A stretch of DNA of 64,000 nucleotides from NCBI RefSeq assembly GCF_014647035.1, contig NZ_BMOK01000006.1:104750-168749 (forward strand). Direction: 5' to 3'. The notes beneath the pieces are model-generated. The model was not told the origin of the DNA, searched no databases, and saw nothing but the letters and a program-made list of their open reading frames with translations. Positions within the stretch are counted from its first letter, which is position 1; each line of letters begins with the position of its first letter. The position numbers and the translations under genes are program-made. Below are positions 46,910-58,964 of the stretch, piece after piece. This DNA is from Sporolactobacillus putidus (lineage in GTDB: Bacteria; Bacillota; Bacilli; Bacillales; Sporolactobacillaceae).

Positions 46910-47002
46910 CAGTTATCCCCCCTTAGAGGCCGCTAAAGCGTCCGTTTAGCTGACCCATGTTATTCAAGATTTGTCCGCTCTGCTGAATGCAGCCAAGCAG
47001 AT
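46910..47002. other. Leader between array B and the cytochrome-protease gene
   Basis: Short non-coding stretch with the ribosome-binding site AAGGGGGG at its gene-proximal end; no further structure seen. Confidence 0.4.
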
Positions 47003-47522
47003 ACAGCGATAAATTGGCGAAGGCCGATAAACTTGAGATGATGACTGATAAATCAAGCATAACGACCGATTAACTTGTGTCAACGACTGATAAAGCGAGC
47101 ATAACGACCGATTAACTTATGTCAACGACCGATAAAAGCATAACGACTGATTAACTTGCGTCAACGACTGATAAATCAAGCCAAACGACTGATTAACTTG
47201 TGTCAACGACTGATAAAGCGAGCATAACGACCGATTAACTTGTGTCAACGACCGATAAATCAAGCCAAACGACCGATTAACTTGTGTCAACGACTGATAA
47301 AGCGAGCATAACGACTGATTAACTTGTGTCAACGACCGATAAAAGCATAACGACCGATTAACTTGTGTCAACGACTGATAAAGCGAGCATAACGACCGAT
47401 TAACTTGTGTCAACGACCGATAAAAGCATAACGACCGATTAACTTGCGTCAACGACCGATAAATCAAGCCAAGCGACCGATTAACTTGTGTCAACGACCG
47501 ATAAAAGCATAACGACCGATAA
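47003..47522 (-). repeat. 21-bp-period repeat array B (26 units) inside the hydrogenase operon
   Basis: On the plus strand the core ACGACYGATWAA recurs 26 times. The GAT of successive cores lies 21 bases apart in 19 steps and 18 bases apart in six steps (including the first). Core variants GATAAA and GATTAA alternate, and the spacers alternate too (TTGTGTCA versus GCGAGCATA, AAGCATA or CAAGCC), giving a 42-base higher-order unit. On the minus strand the core is TTTATCGGTCGT, the same as array A. It separates hyaB from the cytochrome-protease gene. Confidence 0.93.
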
Positions 47523-47659
47523 ATTGAATTGAAAGAGGAGAATGCGGGAAGTACCGCCCTCGCCATAACCGAAAATGTCCGGAGCGGCGCATCACCCTTT
47601 CACTGTGGAGTCACCCACTCGATTCGATACGTCGTTTTCATAGAACTTTTGACATTGCC
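47523..47659. other. Stretch between hyaB and array B
   Basis: 137 bases after the hyaB stop with no gene and no clear terminator, consistent with read-through into the array and the following genes. Confidence 0.4.
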
Positions 47660-49384
47660 TCATTCCACCTGAACCGATGTCAGCTGGCTGTTTTCCAGAT
47701 CCGTCAGATGCACGGCGCAGGCGAGACAGGGATCAAAAGAGTGAACCACGCGCAGGATCTCAAGCGGCTGATTCATGTCGGCGACCGGAACATTTTTCAG
47801 CGAGGATTCGTAGGCTCCGATGCCGCCATTATTGTCGCGTGGCGAGGCGTTCCACGTCGTCGGGACAACCGCCTGATAGTTCTTAGTCTTGCCGTTCTCT
47901 ATCTCAATCCAGTGCCCAAGGGCGCCACGGGGAGCTTCGACAGTGCCGACACCGAAAGCATGGGCGGGCCACGTACTCGGTTCCCATTTCGAGTTGTCGA
48001 AAGTCGTTAGATCGCCATTCTTTAAATTGCCGATCAGGGTGTTGAAATCATCCCGCAGCCAGCCGACAATCATCTGCGCGTCGAGTCCGCGCGCAACCGT
48101 CCGTCCGAGCGCGGAGTGCATCGCGGCAAGCGGTAGGCCAAGCTTCTTCAGCGTATCATTGACAATCGCGCGGTAATCGCCTTTGTCCGCGGCATAGCCG
48201 ACCATAATTCTGGCAAGCGGGCCGGTTTCCATCGGATGGTCCTTCCAGCGCGGAGATTTTATCCAGCTGTACTTTTCATTGGTGTTCAAGTTCTGATAGG
48301 GCGGCTGCGGACCGGTATAATTCATTGCCGTTTCTCCCTTCCACGGATGGCGTCCGCCTGTTCCGCTGCCACCATACGTATACCAGGAATGGTCAATCTG
48401 CTCGCTTACCTGATTTGGATCGCGCGGATCCACGTCCAGAATCTCATTCATATTTCCGCCAAGAATGATTCCTCTCGGCGCACGGTAGAGTTTCGTATCG
48501 CGAATGTCTTTTGTCGAAAAGTCTCCATAGACAAGATAATTGTTCAGACCCCCGCCGATTTCACTGCTTCCCCAATCCGTGTAGTAGGAACCGATCGCAA
48601 GCAGATCTGGGAGATAAACCTGGTTGATAAAATCATTGGCCTGAGAAATCAGCTGATCAATCAGATCCAGTTTTTCCGAGTGGATGCCGTTGTCCATATT
48701 GATATCCAGCGGTGTTGCCATGCCGCCGACAAGATAATGCGGATGCGGATTTTTACCGCCAAAAATCGTATGAATTTTTACGATCTCTTTTTGCCAGTCC
48801 AAAGCTTCGAGGTAGTGAGCGACGGCAAGCAGATTGACTTCCGGCGGCAGCTTATACGCTGAATGGCCCCAATAGCCGTTTGCAAATATACCCAGCTGCC
48901 CGCTGTCTGCCACCTTCTGAATCTTCTGCTGGACACTTTTGAAGTAGCCCGGCGAGGAGTTCGGCCATGGTGAAATGGATTGCGCAATTCTGCTTGTTTC
49001 ATTTGGATCGGCTTTCAGAATGCTGAGCGCGTCAACCCAGTCGAAGGCGTGCAGATGATAAAAATGAACCACATGATCGTGAAGAATAACCGTCTCGTTC
49101 ATCATATTGCGGATCAGGTTAGCATTCGGAGGCACATGAATACCGAGTGCGTCTTCCACTGAACGGATGCTGGCCAGCGCGTGCGTGGTTGTACAGACAC
49201 CGCAGATACGCTGGGCGTAGGCCCACACATCGCGGGGATCCCTGTCTTTTACGACCAGTTCAATGCCGCGGATCGCTGTACCCGAGCTGAAGGCATCCGT
49301 TATTTTCCCATTCTGAACATCCGCCTCAATTCTCAGATGTCCCTCTATCCTTGTCACCGGATCGACAACTACGCGTTTACTCAT
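47660..49384 (-). CDS. hyaB: [NiFe] hydrogenase large subunit
   Basis: Carries the NiFe active site. The 574-residue protein starts MSKRVVVDPVTRIEGHLRIE. The N-terminal metal cysteines are Cys61 and Cys64 (RICGVCTTTH), the C-terminal ones Cys553 and Cys556 in DPCLACAVH; the 15 residues after His559 are the extension cut off by the maturation protease. These motifs place it in group 1 membrane-bound uptake hydrogenases. The ATG overlaps the small-subunit stop by 8 bases (ATGAGTAA), with AAGGGTG upstream. Confidence 0.96.
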   Translation of the reverse strand: MSKRVVVDPVTRIEGHLRIEADVQNGKITDAFSSGTAIRGIELVVKDRDPRDVWAYAQRICGVCTTTHALASIRSVEDALGIHVPPNANLIRNMMNETVILHDHVVHFYHLHAFDWVDALSILKADPNETSRIAQSISPWPNSSPGYFKSVQQKIQKVADSGQLGIFANGYWGHSAYKLPPEVNLLAVAHYLEALDWQKEIVKIHTIFGGKNPHPHYLVGGMATPLDINMDNGIHSEKLDLIDQLISQANDFINQVYLPDLLAIGSYYTDWGSSEIGGGLNNYLVYGDFSTKDIRDTKLYRAPRGIILGGNMNEILDVDPRDPNQVSEQIDHSWYTYGGSGTGGRHPWKGETAMNYTGPQPPYQNLNTNEKYSWIKSPRWKDHPMETGPLARIMVGYAADKGDYRAIVNDTLKKLGLPLAAMHSALGRTVARGLDAQMIVGWLRDDFNTLIGNLKNGDLTTFDNSKWEPSTWPAHAFGVGTVEAPRGALGHWIEIENGKTKNYQAVVPTTWNASPRDNNGGIGAYESSLKNVPVADMNQPLEILRVVHSFDPCLACAVHLTDLENSQLTSVQVE

Positions 49385-50468
49385 TCTGATCACCCTTATC
49401 CTGCTGCTTGTCTTTGTGATGCTTGACAGCGGCTGTTATCCCTGCGTGCGCGCCGACCCCGACAAGCGCGGCTCCGGCAGCTGCCGCCCCCCATTTTTCC
49501 GGATCGATGGTTGTCTGCGTCAGCGGCAGTTTTGCATAATGTGTATAAAAAGGCCCGTTATCCCAAAAGTCCGCTTCGGAACAGCCGATGCACGGATTTC
49601 CCGACTGGATCGGGTAGCTGATTCCGCCGTTCCAGCGCATCTCCGCGCAGGAATTGTACGTTGTCGGCCCTTTGCAGCCGACTTTATAGAGACAGTAACC
49701 GGCCTTCAGATTCGGATCATCAAAAGACTCCGCAAATAATCCGGCGTCGAAATAGGCTCTCCGGTTGCACTTATCGTGGATACGGTGCCGGTAAAAGGCT
49801 TTCGGGCGGCCGAGCATGTCTGTCTCAGGGAGCTGGTCGAAAGTGACAATATGAGCCAGAACACCGGTCATTACTTCCGCGATTGGCGGACAGCCGGGAA
49901 CGCGGATAACGGGAATCCCCTGAAGCATCGCCGCTGCCGGCTGCGCACCGGTTGGGTTCGGATTCGCCTTGGCAATTCCTCCCCATGAGGAGCATGTGCC
50001 GAAGGTCAGCACAGCCTTGGCGCCCGCAGCCGCCTCGCGCAGAAGGTCTGCGCCCGATCGGCCGCCAATAGTCAGATAACCGGCTGCCTGAGGCACACTG
50101 CCCTCCACCACGAGGACATATTCGCCCTTATACTTTTTCAACACATTCTGTTCTGAAGTTTCCGCCTGAAAGCCGGCTGCGGCCGTCAAAACTTCCATAT
50201 ATTCGAGAGAGATCATGTTGAATATGACACTTTCTACTTTAGGATAAGAAGAACGGATAAAAGATTCCGAGCAGCCCGTGCAATCCTGCATCTGTAGCCA
50301 GATAACCGGAATGCGTTTTTTCGTTTCCATGGCATGGGCAACCTGACCGGTCTGTGAAAAATCAAGCCCCATCGTAGCAGCCAGAGTCGCACACATCTTT
50401 AAAAAAGTTCTTCTTGAAAAACCTCTGGATAAAACGCTTTCATATATTGTCGGCTCTTCACCTTTCAA
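49377..50468 (-). CDS. hyaA: [NiFe] hydrogenase small subunit, Tat-exported
   Basis: Iron-sulfur subunit that passes electrons from the NiFe site to the cytochrome. I choose the TTG at 50468, 6 bases after GGAGGGAGAG, giving MKGEEPTIYESVLSRGFSRRTFLK..., the normal length before the twin-arginine motif SRRTFLK; the frame is open to an ATG at 50519 without a good ribosome-binding site. Cluster cysteines include CTGCSES, GTCSSWGG and NPCIGCSEADFW. A C-terminal helix (WGAAAAGAALVGVGAHAG) anchors it in the membrane. Confidence 0.95.
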   Translation of the reverse strand: MKGEEPTIYESVLSRGFSRRTFLKMCATLAATMGLDFSQTGQVAHAMETKKRIPVIWLQMQDCTGCSESFIRSSYPKVESVIFNMISLEYMEVLTAAAGFQAETSEQNVLKKYKGEYVLVVEGSVPQAAGYLTIGGRSGADLLREAAAGAKAVLTFGTCSSWGGIAKANPNPTGAQPAAAMLQGIPVIRVPGCPPIAEVMTGVLAHIVTFDQLPETDMLGRPKAFYRHRIHDKCNRRAYFDAGLFAESFDDPNLKAGYCLYKVGCKGPTTYNSCAEMRWNGGISYPIQSGNPCIGCSEADFWDNGPFYTHYAKLPLTQTTIDPEKWGAAAAGAALVGVGAHAGITAAVKHHKDKQQDKGDQNE

Positions 50469-50694
50469 GTCAATCTCTCCCTCCGGTTTCTTTCGATGTT
50501 CAAAAAAATTAGAAAGCATTGAATCTTTTTCGACTTCTTAGCTAGAGACAAAGACGTGCTGAGGTAATTTTTCAAAGATACGTCATCGGGCGCGGCAAAA
50601 GCTCCTGATTGTTCATCATTTCATCATCAATGGTTCAAGCCGTGTGTTTGCTTGCACACTGATTTTTACTTTTTTTGGGTTACTAATTAATTTT

Positions 50695-50737
50695 ATGATA
50701 GTGAACTGCAATTTCAATGAATATGACATTCATCACA
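50695..50737 (-). promoter_or_regulatory. FNR/CRP-type box and promoter of the hydrogenase operon
   Basis: On the minus strand TGTGATGAATGTCATA (50722-50737) fits TGTGA-N6-TCACA with one mismatch. A -10 element TATCAT (50695-50700) would put the start at 50688, which places the box centre exactly at -41.5, the class II activator position. The leader to hyaA would be about 220 bases. Which CRP/FNR protein binds is unknown. Confidence 0.55.
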
Positions 50738-50951
50738 TACTTAAATTAATTTTTATATTATGATTAAATGTTTGACTTTATCGAGGTATCAGACGAACAT
50801 CGATCCGTTCAGCTGCCCATAGGTAAACGGGCATCCTTTTTCAACGACTAACAGTACAGCTTGCTCTATTCTGAGTGAATCGTTCATCGGCTTTACCAAT
50901 CTGCCGCAAAACAACCCAAGATCGTTTGAACATAGCCATAGAAAAAAAGAA
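50738..50951. other. Intergenic stretch upstream of the hydrogenase promoter
   Basis: No gene seen; AT-rich near the promoter and ending at the terminator of the DUF2231-like gene. Confidence 0.4.
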
Positions 50952-50968
50952 AGCCCGGATCCCGGACT
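50952..50968 (-). terminator. Terminator of the DUF2231-like gene
   Basis: On the minus strand AGTCCGG pairs with CCGGGCT (one G-U) and is followed by TTCTTTTTTTC, so the membrane-protein gene is separate from the hydrogenase operon. Confidence 0.8.
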
Positions 50969-50999
50969 CTCTCAGGACGTATTTGTCTCTTTAACATCA

Positions 51000-51866
51000 T
51001 TATTTGCCGAACAGTTCAGGGAACAGGGCAACTGTTCCGCCAAAGTGCGAAGCCACTGAGATCAAAGCAAAGCAGACAACGGCACCGACAATGTAAACGG
51101 CTTTGCCCTTGAGCAGATCCTTCGCTTCAAACTGAAAATGGAAGTAAGAGCGGACAACACTGATAATAATATAGGCGATCATTGTAATTACGCCTAATAC
51201 TTCATGAAGATGAAGTGCGGCCGGATCGTACTTCACAGGTTGCGCAGCATGAGCGAGGGCAGGCATTTCTGCGGCTCTCGTGTAACCTGTGATGACCGTT
51301 GCGATGATGGCAACCGTACCAAGAATCAGAAATGTGTAGCCGATTTCCTGAAGGCTTTTGGCCCAGCTCTTCGCTCTCCAAATAATCGCGGAGAGATCTG
51401 CAAGGAAGCCAATGAAGATCAGCGGAACCGTGAACTGAAGAACTCCCCAGTGCGGATAGCGGTATACTTTAAAGAGTGTGAAAGCGAGAATCGCGCCAAT
51501 CAGAGAAAAAACCAGATAAAAGAGATTATCCCCAATATCGATTTTCTTTGCTTTTGCGAATGCGAGTCTCACAATAGCCAGAAGAGTAACATAAATGGTG
51601 AACTCAATACCCTTTGTTGCATGCCCGCCAATTGTACCGAGCAGATTCAAAGATATTGCGGCTACAAGGCCCGCCAGGCACGTAACGATGCCCATCACTG
51701 CACAGGACACCAAAGTAATGAACCCTGCTTTTTTTAGAATACCGTTCCATTTCGATTTTTTCATAAACGAAGCAATCAGGTCACAGAGAAAGCTTACCAC
51801 GATTAAGGCAATCGGAAAATGAAGAACCGTGAAATGAAACGTATTAAATAAATTAGGACTAACCAC
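51000..51866 (-). CDS. Putative heme-associated membrane protein (duplicated DUF2231-like)
   Basis: 288 residues with about eight membrane helices in two similar halves. Each half begins near a His-containing pair: FHFTVLHFPIALI at residue 10 and LHLHEVLGVITM at about 220, with GGHATKGIEF and HWGVLQF between. DUF2231 proteins are small four-helix cytochrome-like proteins; a double copy with paired His suggests b-type heme. It starts at GTG with GGGGGA upstream. Lying just upstream of the hydrogenase operon it might take part in quinone or electron transfer, but this is inference. Confidence 0.65.
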   Translation of the reverse strand: MVSPNLFNTFHFTVLHFPIALIVVSFLCDLIASFMKKSKWNGILKKAGFITLVSCAVMGIVTCLAGLVAAISLNLLGTIGGHATKGIEFTIYVTLLAIVRLAFAKAKKIDIGDNLFYLVFSLIGAILAFTLFKVYRYPHWGVLQFTVPLIFIGFLADLSAIIWRAKSWAKSLQEIGYTFLILGTVAIIATVITGYTRAAEMPALAHAAQPVKYDPAALHLHEVLGVITMIAYIIISVVRSYFHFQFEAKDLLKGKAVYIVGAVVCFALISVASHFGGTVALFPELFGK

Positions 51867-52071
51867 TTTCTTCCCCCTCTTTCTTATTAATTGCTAACAA
51901 GAAGTAACTTATTATTCTTGCATACTTAATGATAAAAAAAGCTCCCTGACAAGGCTTTGCAAATCTGCCGTTCTGTCTGGCAAATCGGCCATATTTCAGG
52001 GTTGTAATTGGCAATACAATGTATGTTGAGAACAGTTATCACTCATTGAAAGGTTTTTATATTAAGCGTTT

Positions 52072-52974
52072 TCATTGTGCGGAGTGAGGGAAATGCCGCT
52101 TTCTGTACTCGATCGGTGAAATGCCTTCGCTATGTTTGAACGTTTTGTCAAAATTACTGACATCATCGAAACCAACCTCCTGAGCGATCGAAATGATCGT
52201 CATGCTTGTTGTTTCGAGAAGTTCCCTGGCAGCGTTCATTCGCAAGCTGTTGCGGTATTCAATAAAAGTCATCCCCGTCTGCTCTTTAAAGCTGGCTGTA
52301 AATGCAGACCGGCTCATATCGCAAAGGCGGCTGATCTGCTGCAGACTGATTTTGTGTGCGTAATGTTTCCTGATAAAGTGACAGATCTGCTCAATGACCC
52401 CTTTCTCTCTCTCCGCAGTAAGAGGGCTATCGCTGCTTTTTTCGTACCATCTGGAGAGATAAATGAACGTTTCGATCAACATCGCTTTAATCAGATATCG
52501 GTAGCCCGTTTGCTTCAGAAGATATTCTTGATTCATTCGATCAAAAAGAAGTGTCAGCTGAATTTGTTCAGAAGTCTGCAGTGACAGTCGCGATTGAAAA
52601 TGGGTATCTTCACGGAAAAAAGGTTCAACGAAAAAGAAATCAATGAATTGAGTTGTTTTCGCCAGTAATTGCAGTTCTCTTCTCAAAAAGCGGGGCTGAA
52701 ACATAATAATATAGATCTGCAGATGTGAATCGGGGTCGGCGTTGTAAGCATGGGGCGCGCCTGATTGAATGATGAATACGTCGCCTTTTTTTATTTTATA
52801 GCTGCTTTGTTGATAGAAATGATTTCCCTTTCCTGCAGCAACATAGATGAGTTCGATAAATTCATGAACGTGCGGCTCGCAAGGATCCCCTGGTTGTATT
52901 TCTTTAGAAGTTATATAAAAAGGGAATTCCCGGCTTTCCAGAAAATCTTCTTCTTCATACCGCTTCACCGTCAT
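52072..52974 (-). CDS. AraC-family regulator with cupin sensor domain
   Basis: 300 residues: an N-terminal cupin (PHVHEFIELIYVAAGKG; GDVFIIQSGAPHAY) and two C-terminal helix-turn-helix motifs (ISLQQISRLCDMSRSAFTASF; IISIAQEVGFDDVSNFDKTF). Such regulators usually sense sugars or small ligands. It lies between eno and the DUF2231-like gene, all in the same direction; its targets are unknown. Confidence 0.9.
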   Translation of the reverse strand: MTVKRYEEEDFLESREFPFYITSKEIQPGDPCEPHVHEFIELIYVAAGKGNHFYQQSSYKIKKGDVFIIQSGAPHAYNADPDSHLQIYIIMFQPRFLRRELQLLAKTTQFIDFFFVEPFFREDTHFQSRLSLQTSEQIQLTLLFDRMNQEYLLKQTGYRYLIKAMLIETFIYLSRWYEKSSDSPLTAEREKGVIEQICHFIRKHYAHKISLQQISRLCDMSRSAFTASFKEQTGMTFIEYRNSLRMNAARELLETTSMTIISIAQEVGFDDVSNFDKTFKHSEGISPIEYRKRHFPHSAQ

Positions 52975-53098
52975 CAGCCGCCCTTCACCAGATCTTTGCC
53001 CGGCAGGTTTTCAAGGGAAAAGCCGAAAAAACGCGCCGACTTTTTACGGGCAGAAAAAGTGGACAATTCCATATTAATTCCTTAATGACCTTAAAACA

Positions 53099-53133
53099 AC
53101 AAAAAGCCCTCCATTTAGCGGAGGGCTTTTTGT
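53099..53133. terminator. Terminator of eno
   Basis: AAAAAGCCCTCC (53101-53112) pairs with GGAGGGCTTTTT (53120-53131) around 7 bases, with A- and T-rich flanks, so it can act on both strands; it lies 15 bases past the eno stop. Confidence 0.88.
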
Positions 53134-53147
53134 TACTTCGGATTGAA

Positions 53148-55435
<2,288 letters not shown>

Positions 55436-56623
55436 TTATTCTGCGTCGTCAAGCGCAGCAACACCAGGCAGTACCTTGCCTTCCATCAGTTCAAGCGAAG
55501 CGCCGCCGCCCGTCGAGATGTGGCTCATCTTGTCCGCGAGATGGAACTTTTCAACGGCCGCAGCAGAATCGCCGCCGCCGATGATCGTCGTGGCATCGGT
55601 CGCTTCGGCAAGAGCCTCGGCTACTTCAGCGGTACCCTTGGCGTAAGCATCCATTTCAAAAACGCCCATCGGTCCGTTCCATACAACAAGCTTGGATTTT
55701 TTGATTGCATCGGCGAACAATTCCACTGTTTTCGGTCCGATATCAAGACCCATCCAGCCGTCAGGAATCTGGTCGATATCAACCGTCTTCTTGTTGGCTG
55801 TTTCGGAAAATTCATCAGCAACAACGGCGTCAACAGGTGTCAGGAAGTTCACGCCTTTTTCTTTCGCCTGTTCCATGAATTTCTTGGCCAGATCCAATTT
55901 ATCGGCGTCAAGAAGAGACTTGCCGATGCCGTAGCCCTTCGCCTTGATGAATGTGTAAGAAAGCCCGCCGCCGACAATCAGGTTGTCCACTTTGTCAAGC
56001 AGGTTTTCAATCACGCCGATTTTATCGGTGACTTTTGCTCCGCCGATAATCGCCGTAAACGGATGTTTTGGATTGTCAAGCGATGCCGCCATGACGGTCA
56101 GTTCCTTTTCCATCAGGAAGCCGGCAACGGCAGGAAGATAGTTTGCGATGCCTTCCGTTGACGCGTGAGCGCGGTGAGCGGAGCCGAATGCATCATTCAC
56201 GTACACGTCTGCAAGTGAAGCAAATGCCTTGGCAAGTTCAGGATCGTTCTTCTTTTCGCCTTTTTCAAAACGAACGTTCTCGAGAAGGAGCACGTCGCCG
56301 TCCTGGAGCTTAGCGACAGCGGCTTCAACTTCAGGGCCGACGACTTCATCGGTCTTGGCGACCGGTTTGCCGAGCAATTCGCTCAGACGTTCAGCCACCG
56401 GATTCATCCGGAGCGATTCCTTGTTGTCCGCCGTCGGACGGCCGAGGTGAGAAGCAAGAATGACTTTAGCGCCATTTTCAATTAAGTATTTGATGGTCGG
56501 AATTGCAGCGCGGATACGTGTATCATCCGTAACCGTCGTGCCGTCAAGCGGAACATTGAAGTCAACGCGGCAAAAAACTCTTTTTCCCTTAACGTCAATG
56601 TCGCGAACGGTTTTCTTTGCCAT
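55436..56623 (-). CDS. pgk: Phosphoglycerate kinase
   Basis: 395 residues with the substrate-binding [21 protein letters not shown], the hinge region and nucleotide-binding [12 protein letters not shown]. Makes ATP from 1,3-bisphosphoglycerate. It follows gapA after a 180-base gap with three stacked hairpins. Confidence 0.97.
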   Translation of the reverse strand: MAKKTVRDIDVKGKRVFCRVDFNVPLDGTTVTDDTRIRAAIPTIKYLIENGAKVILASHLGRPTADNKESLRMNPVAERLSELLGKPVAKTDEVVGPEVEAAVAKLQDGDVLLLENVRFEKGEKKNDPELAKAFASLADVYVNDAFGSAHRAHASTEGIANYLPAVAGFLMEKELTVMAASLDNPKHPFTAIIGGAKVTDKIGVIENLLDKVDNLIVGGGLSYTFIKAKGYGIGKSLLDADKLDLAKKFMEQAKEKGVNFLTPVDAVVADEFSETANKKTVDIDQIPDGWMGLDIGPKTVELFADAIKKSKLVVWNGPMGVFEMDAYAKGTAEVAEALAEATDATTIIGGGDSAAAVEKFHLADKMSHISTGGGASLELMEGKVLPGVAALDDAE

Positions 56624-56672
56624 GCCAAAACCCTCTTTCCACTTTTAATTCATAAGAAAAACCGGGAAAAAC

Positions 56673-56690
56673 CGGCCGGTGTACCGGCCG
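56673..56690 (-). terminator. Hairpin with T-tract between gapA and pgk
   Basis: On the minus strand CGGCCGGT and ACCGGCCG form a perfect 8-bp stem with a 2-base loop, followed by GTTTTTCCC. It is 50 bases before the pgk start. Confidence 0.6.
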
Positions 56691-56707
56691 CCCAGGATTT
56701 CTTTATG

Positions 56708-56736
56708 CTGATGTCCTTTTTCAAAGGAAGCATCAG
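56708..56736 (-). repeat. Hairpin between gapA and pgk
   Basis: CTGATG-TCCTTT pairs with AAAGGA-AG-CATCAG with a small bulge; no T-tract. It may protect the gapA mRNA 3' end. Confidence 0.55.
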
Positions 56737-56741
56737 TATAA

Positions 56742-56771
56742 AATAGCGGAAACAGTACTGTTTCCGCTATT
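56742..56771 (-). terminator. Partial terminator after gapA
   Basis: AATAGCGGAAACAG and CTGTTTCCGCTATT are a perfect 14-bp stem around TA, followed on the minus strand by TTATACTG. It lies 30 bases past gapA and would lower expression of pgk-tpiA-eno relative to gapA. Confidence 0.65.
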
Positions 56772-56800
56772 CAGGTTCTATTCAAAAATTTCTTGCTAAA

Positions 56801-57823
<1,023 letters not shown>

Positions 57824-58858
57824 CTAAATGGTTTGAAAATTTTTTAAAATCTCTTGTGCAGCGCCTTCATCCGTGATCAGCACGGAATCAGGGCCTTTCT
57901 TGAAGTAAGCCTCGATTGCCTCAGCCTTAGACTTGCCCCCGGCTACGGCAATGACTGCCCGCGCCCCGAAAAGATCCTCCCATTGCAGTCCAATCGTCTG
58001 GACCTTATGGATGACACGGCCGGTTCGATCAAAGAAATAGCCAAAAGCCTCGGCCACAGCATGTTCCGTATCGACCCGCTTAAGAAACTCTTCACCGGAA
58101 TGACGGCGGATAGCCATCGTTTTTGCGCTGCCTATGCCATGAACGACAATCGTCGCACCATGAACGAGCTGCAAAACCCTGTGAATGCTGGGCTCTTCAA
58201 TCAGACTGTGATAGGATTCATCACTGAGCTGATCCGGAACGTGGAGCAGATGATAGCGACCTTCAGCCTTTTCGGCCATCTTAGCGCAGATCGTATTCGC
58301 CTGATTTTCGACCTTCACGCCCAGGCCGCCTCTCGCCGACACAAACAGCAGATCCTGATGTGCCTTCTTCAGCGGATGCATCATTTCCGCGGCTGCCGCA
58401 AGTGTCGAACCTCCGGTAACCGCTATGATGTTCTTTGCGCCGAGACAGCGCTCGATTTCCCGGACGCAGGCCAGCCCAAGCTCATTCTTGACCAGCGCGT
58501 ACTGATCGCTGTCGCCGGAAACAACAACTGCCTTGGATACGCCGAGCACGTCTTCCAACTTCTTTTCCATGTCCTTCAATCCGGAGATATCCTTCATCAC
58601 TTTTCCCAGTGACTTTACAATGGCCTCTCCGTCATTCGTCAAACACATGCCGCTTGAAGCCATATGGATGAGGCCTTGCTGGCTGAGAAACGTGACTTCG
58701 CCGCGCAGCACGCGTTCCGTCATCCCAAGGTGGGAAGACAGGCTTCGTCTGCCTATAGGCTGAAGAATATGCAGCGACTGAAGAATACGGTAGCGGCCGG
58801 ACATTATGTCTAAGACATCAGGGATGAGCTTTTTCTGAAGATCAAGCAAGCGTTCCAC
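57824..58858 (-). CDS. cggR: Central glycolytic genes regulator CggR
   Basis: A 344-residue SorC-family repressor: N-terminal helix-turn-helix (GRRSLSSHLGMTERVLRGEV) and a sugar-phosphate-binding domain (VVSGDSDQYALVKNELG; AVTGGSTLAAAAEMMH). In Bacillus it represses the gapA operon and is released by fructose-1,6-bisphosphate. It starts at GTG after GAGGGGG. It is 15 bases upstream of gapA, and a matching operator lies upstream. Confidence 0.95.
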   Translation of the reverse strand: MERLLDLQKKLIPDVLDIMSGRYRILQSLHILQPIGRRSLSSHLGMTERVLRGEVTFLSQQGLIHMASSGMCLTNDGEAIVKSLGKVMKDISGLKDMEKKLEDVLGVSKAVVVSGDSDQYALVKNELGLACVREIERCLGAKNIIAVTGGSTLAAAAEMMHPLKKAHQDLLFVSARGGLGVKVENQANTICAKMAEKAEGRYHLLHVPDQLSDESYHSLIEEPSIHRVLQLVHGATIVVHGIGSAKTMAIRRHSGEEFLKRVDTEHAVAEAFGYFFDRTGRVIHKVQTIGLQWEDLFGARAVIAVAGGKSKAEAIEAYFKKGPDSVLITDEGAAQEILKNFQTI

Positions 58859-58885
58859 AGCGTCCCCCTCAATCGACCGCGAACG

Positions 58886-58921
58886 GCCTTGAAATGTCCC
58901 ACATAGTCATTTTATGTCCCA
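58886..58921 (-). promoter_or_regulatory. CggR operator
   Basis: The minus strand has TGGGAC-N6-TGAC-N4-TGGGAC-N6-AGGC, matching the known CggR layout CGGGAC-N6-TGTC repeated with a 20-base period (TGGGAC at 58916-58921 and 58896-58901). It lies just downstream of the predicted start, as in Bacillus subtilis. Confidence 0.75.
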
Positions 58922-58935
58922 TCTGCTCCATGACC

Positions 58936-58964
58936 ATAATAACAACTTTCAACAGCGTTTACAA
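58936..58964 (-). promoter_or_regulatory. Promoter of the cggR-gapA operon
   Basis: -35 TTGTAA (58959-58964), 17-base spacer, -10 TATTAT (58936-58941). Start near 58929, about 70 bases before cggR. A degenerate cre (TGTAAACGCTGTTG) overlaps the -35. Confidence 0.65.

Noticed and set aside
47117-47566. A 149-codon minus-strand frame of repeating YRSLTQV-type units
   Set aside because: It has no ribosome-binding site, covers only part of array B and arises because the unit length is a multiple of three; treated as non-coding repeat.
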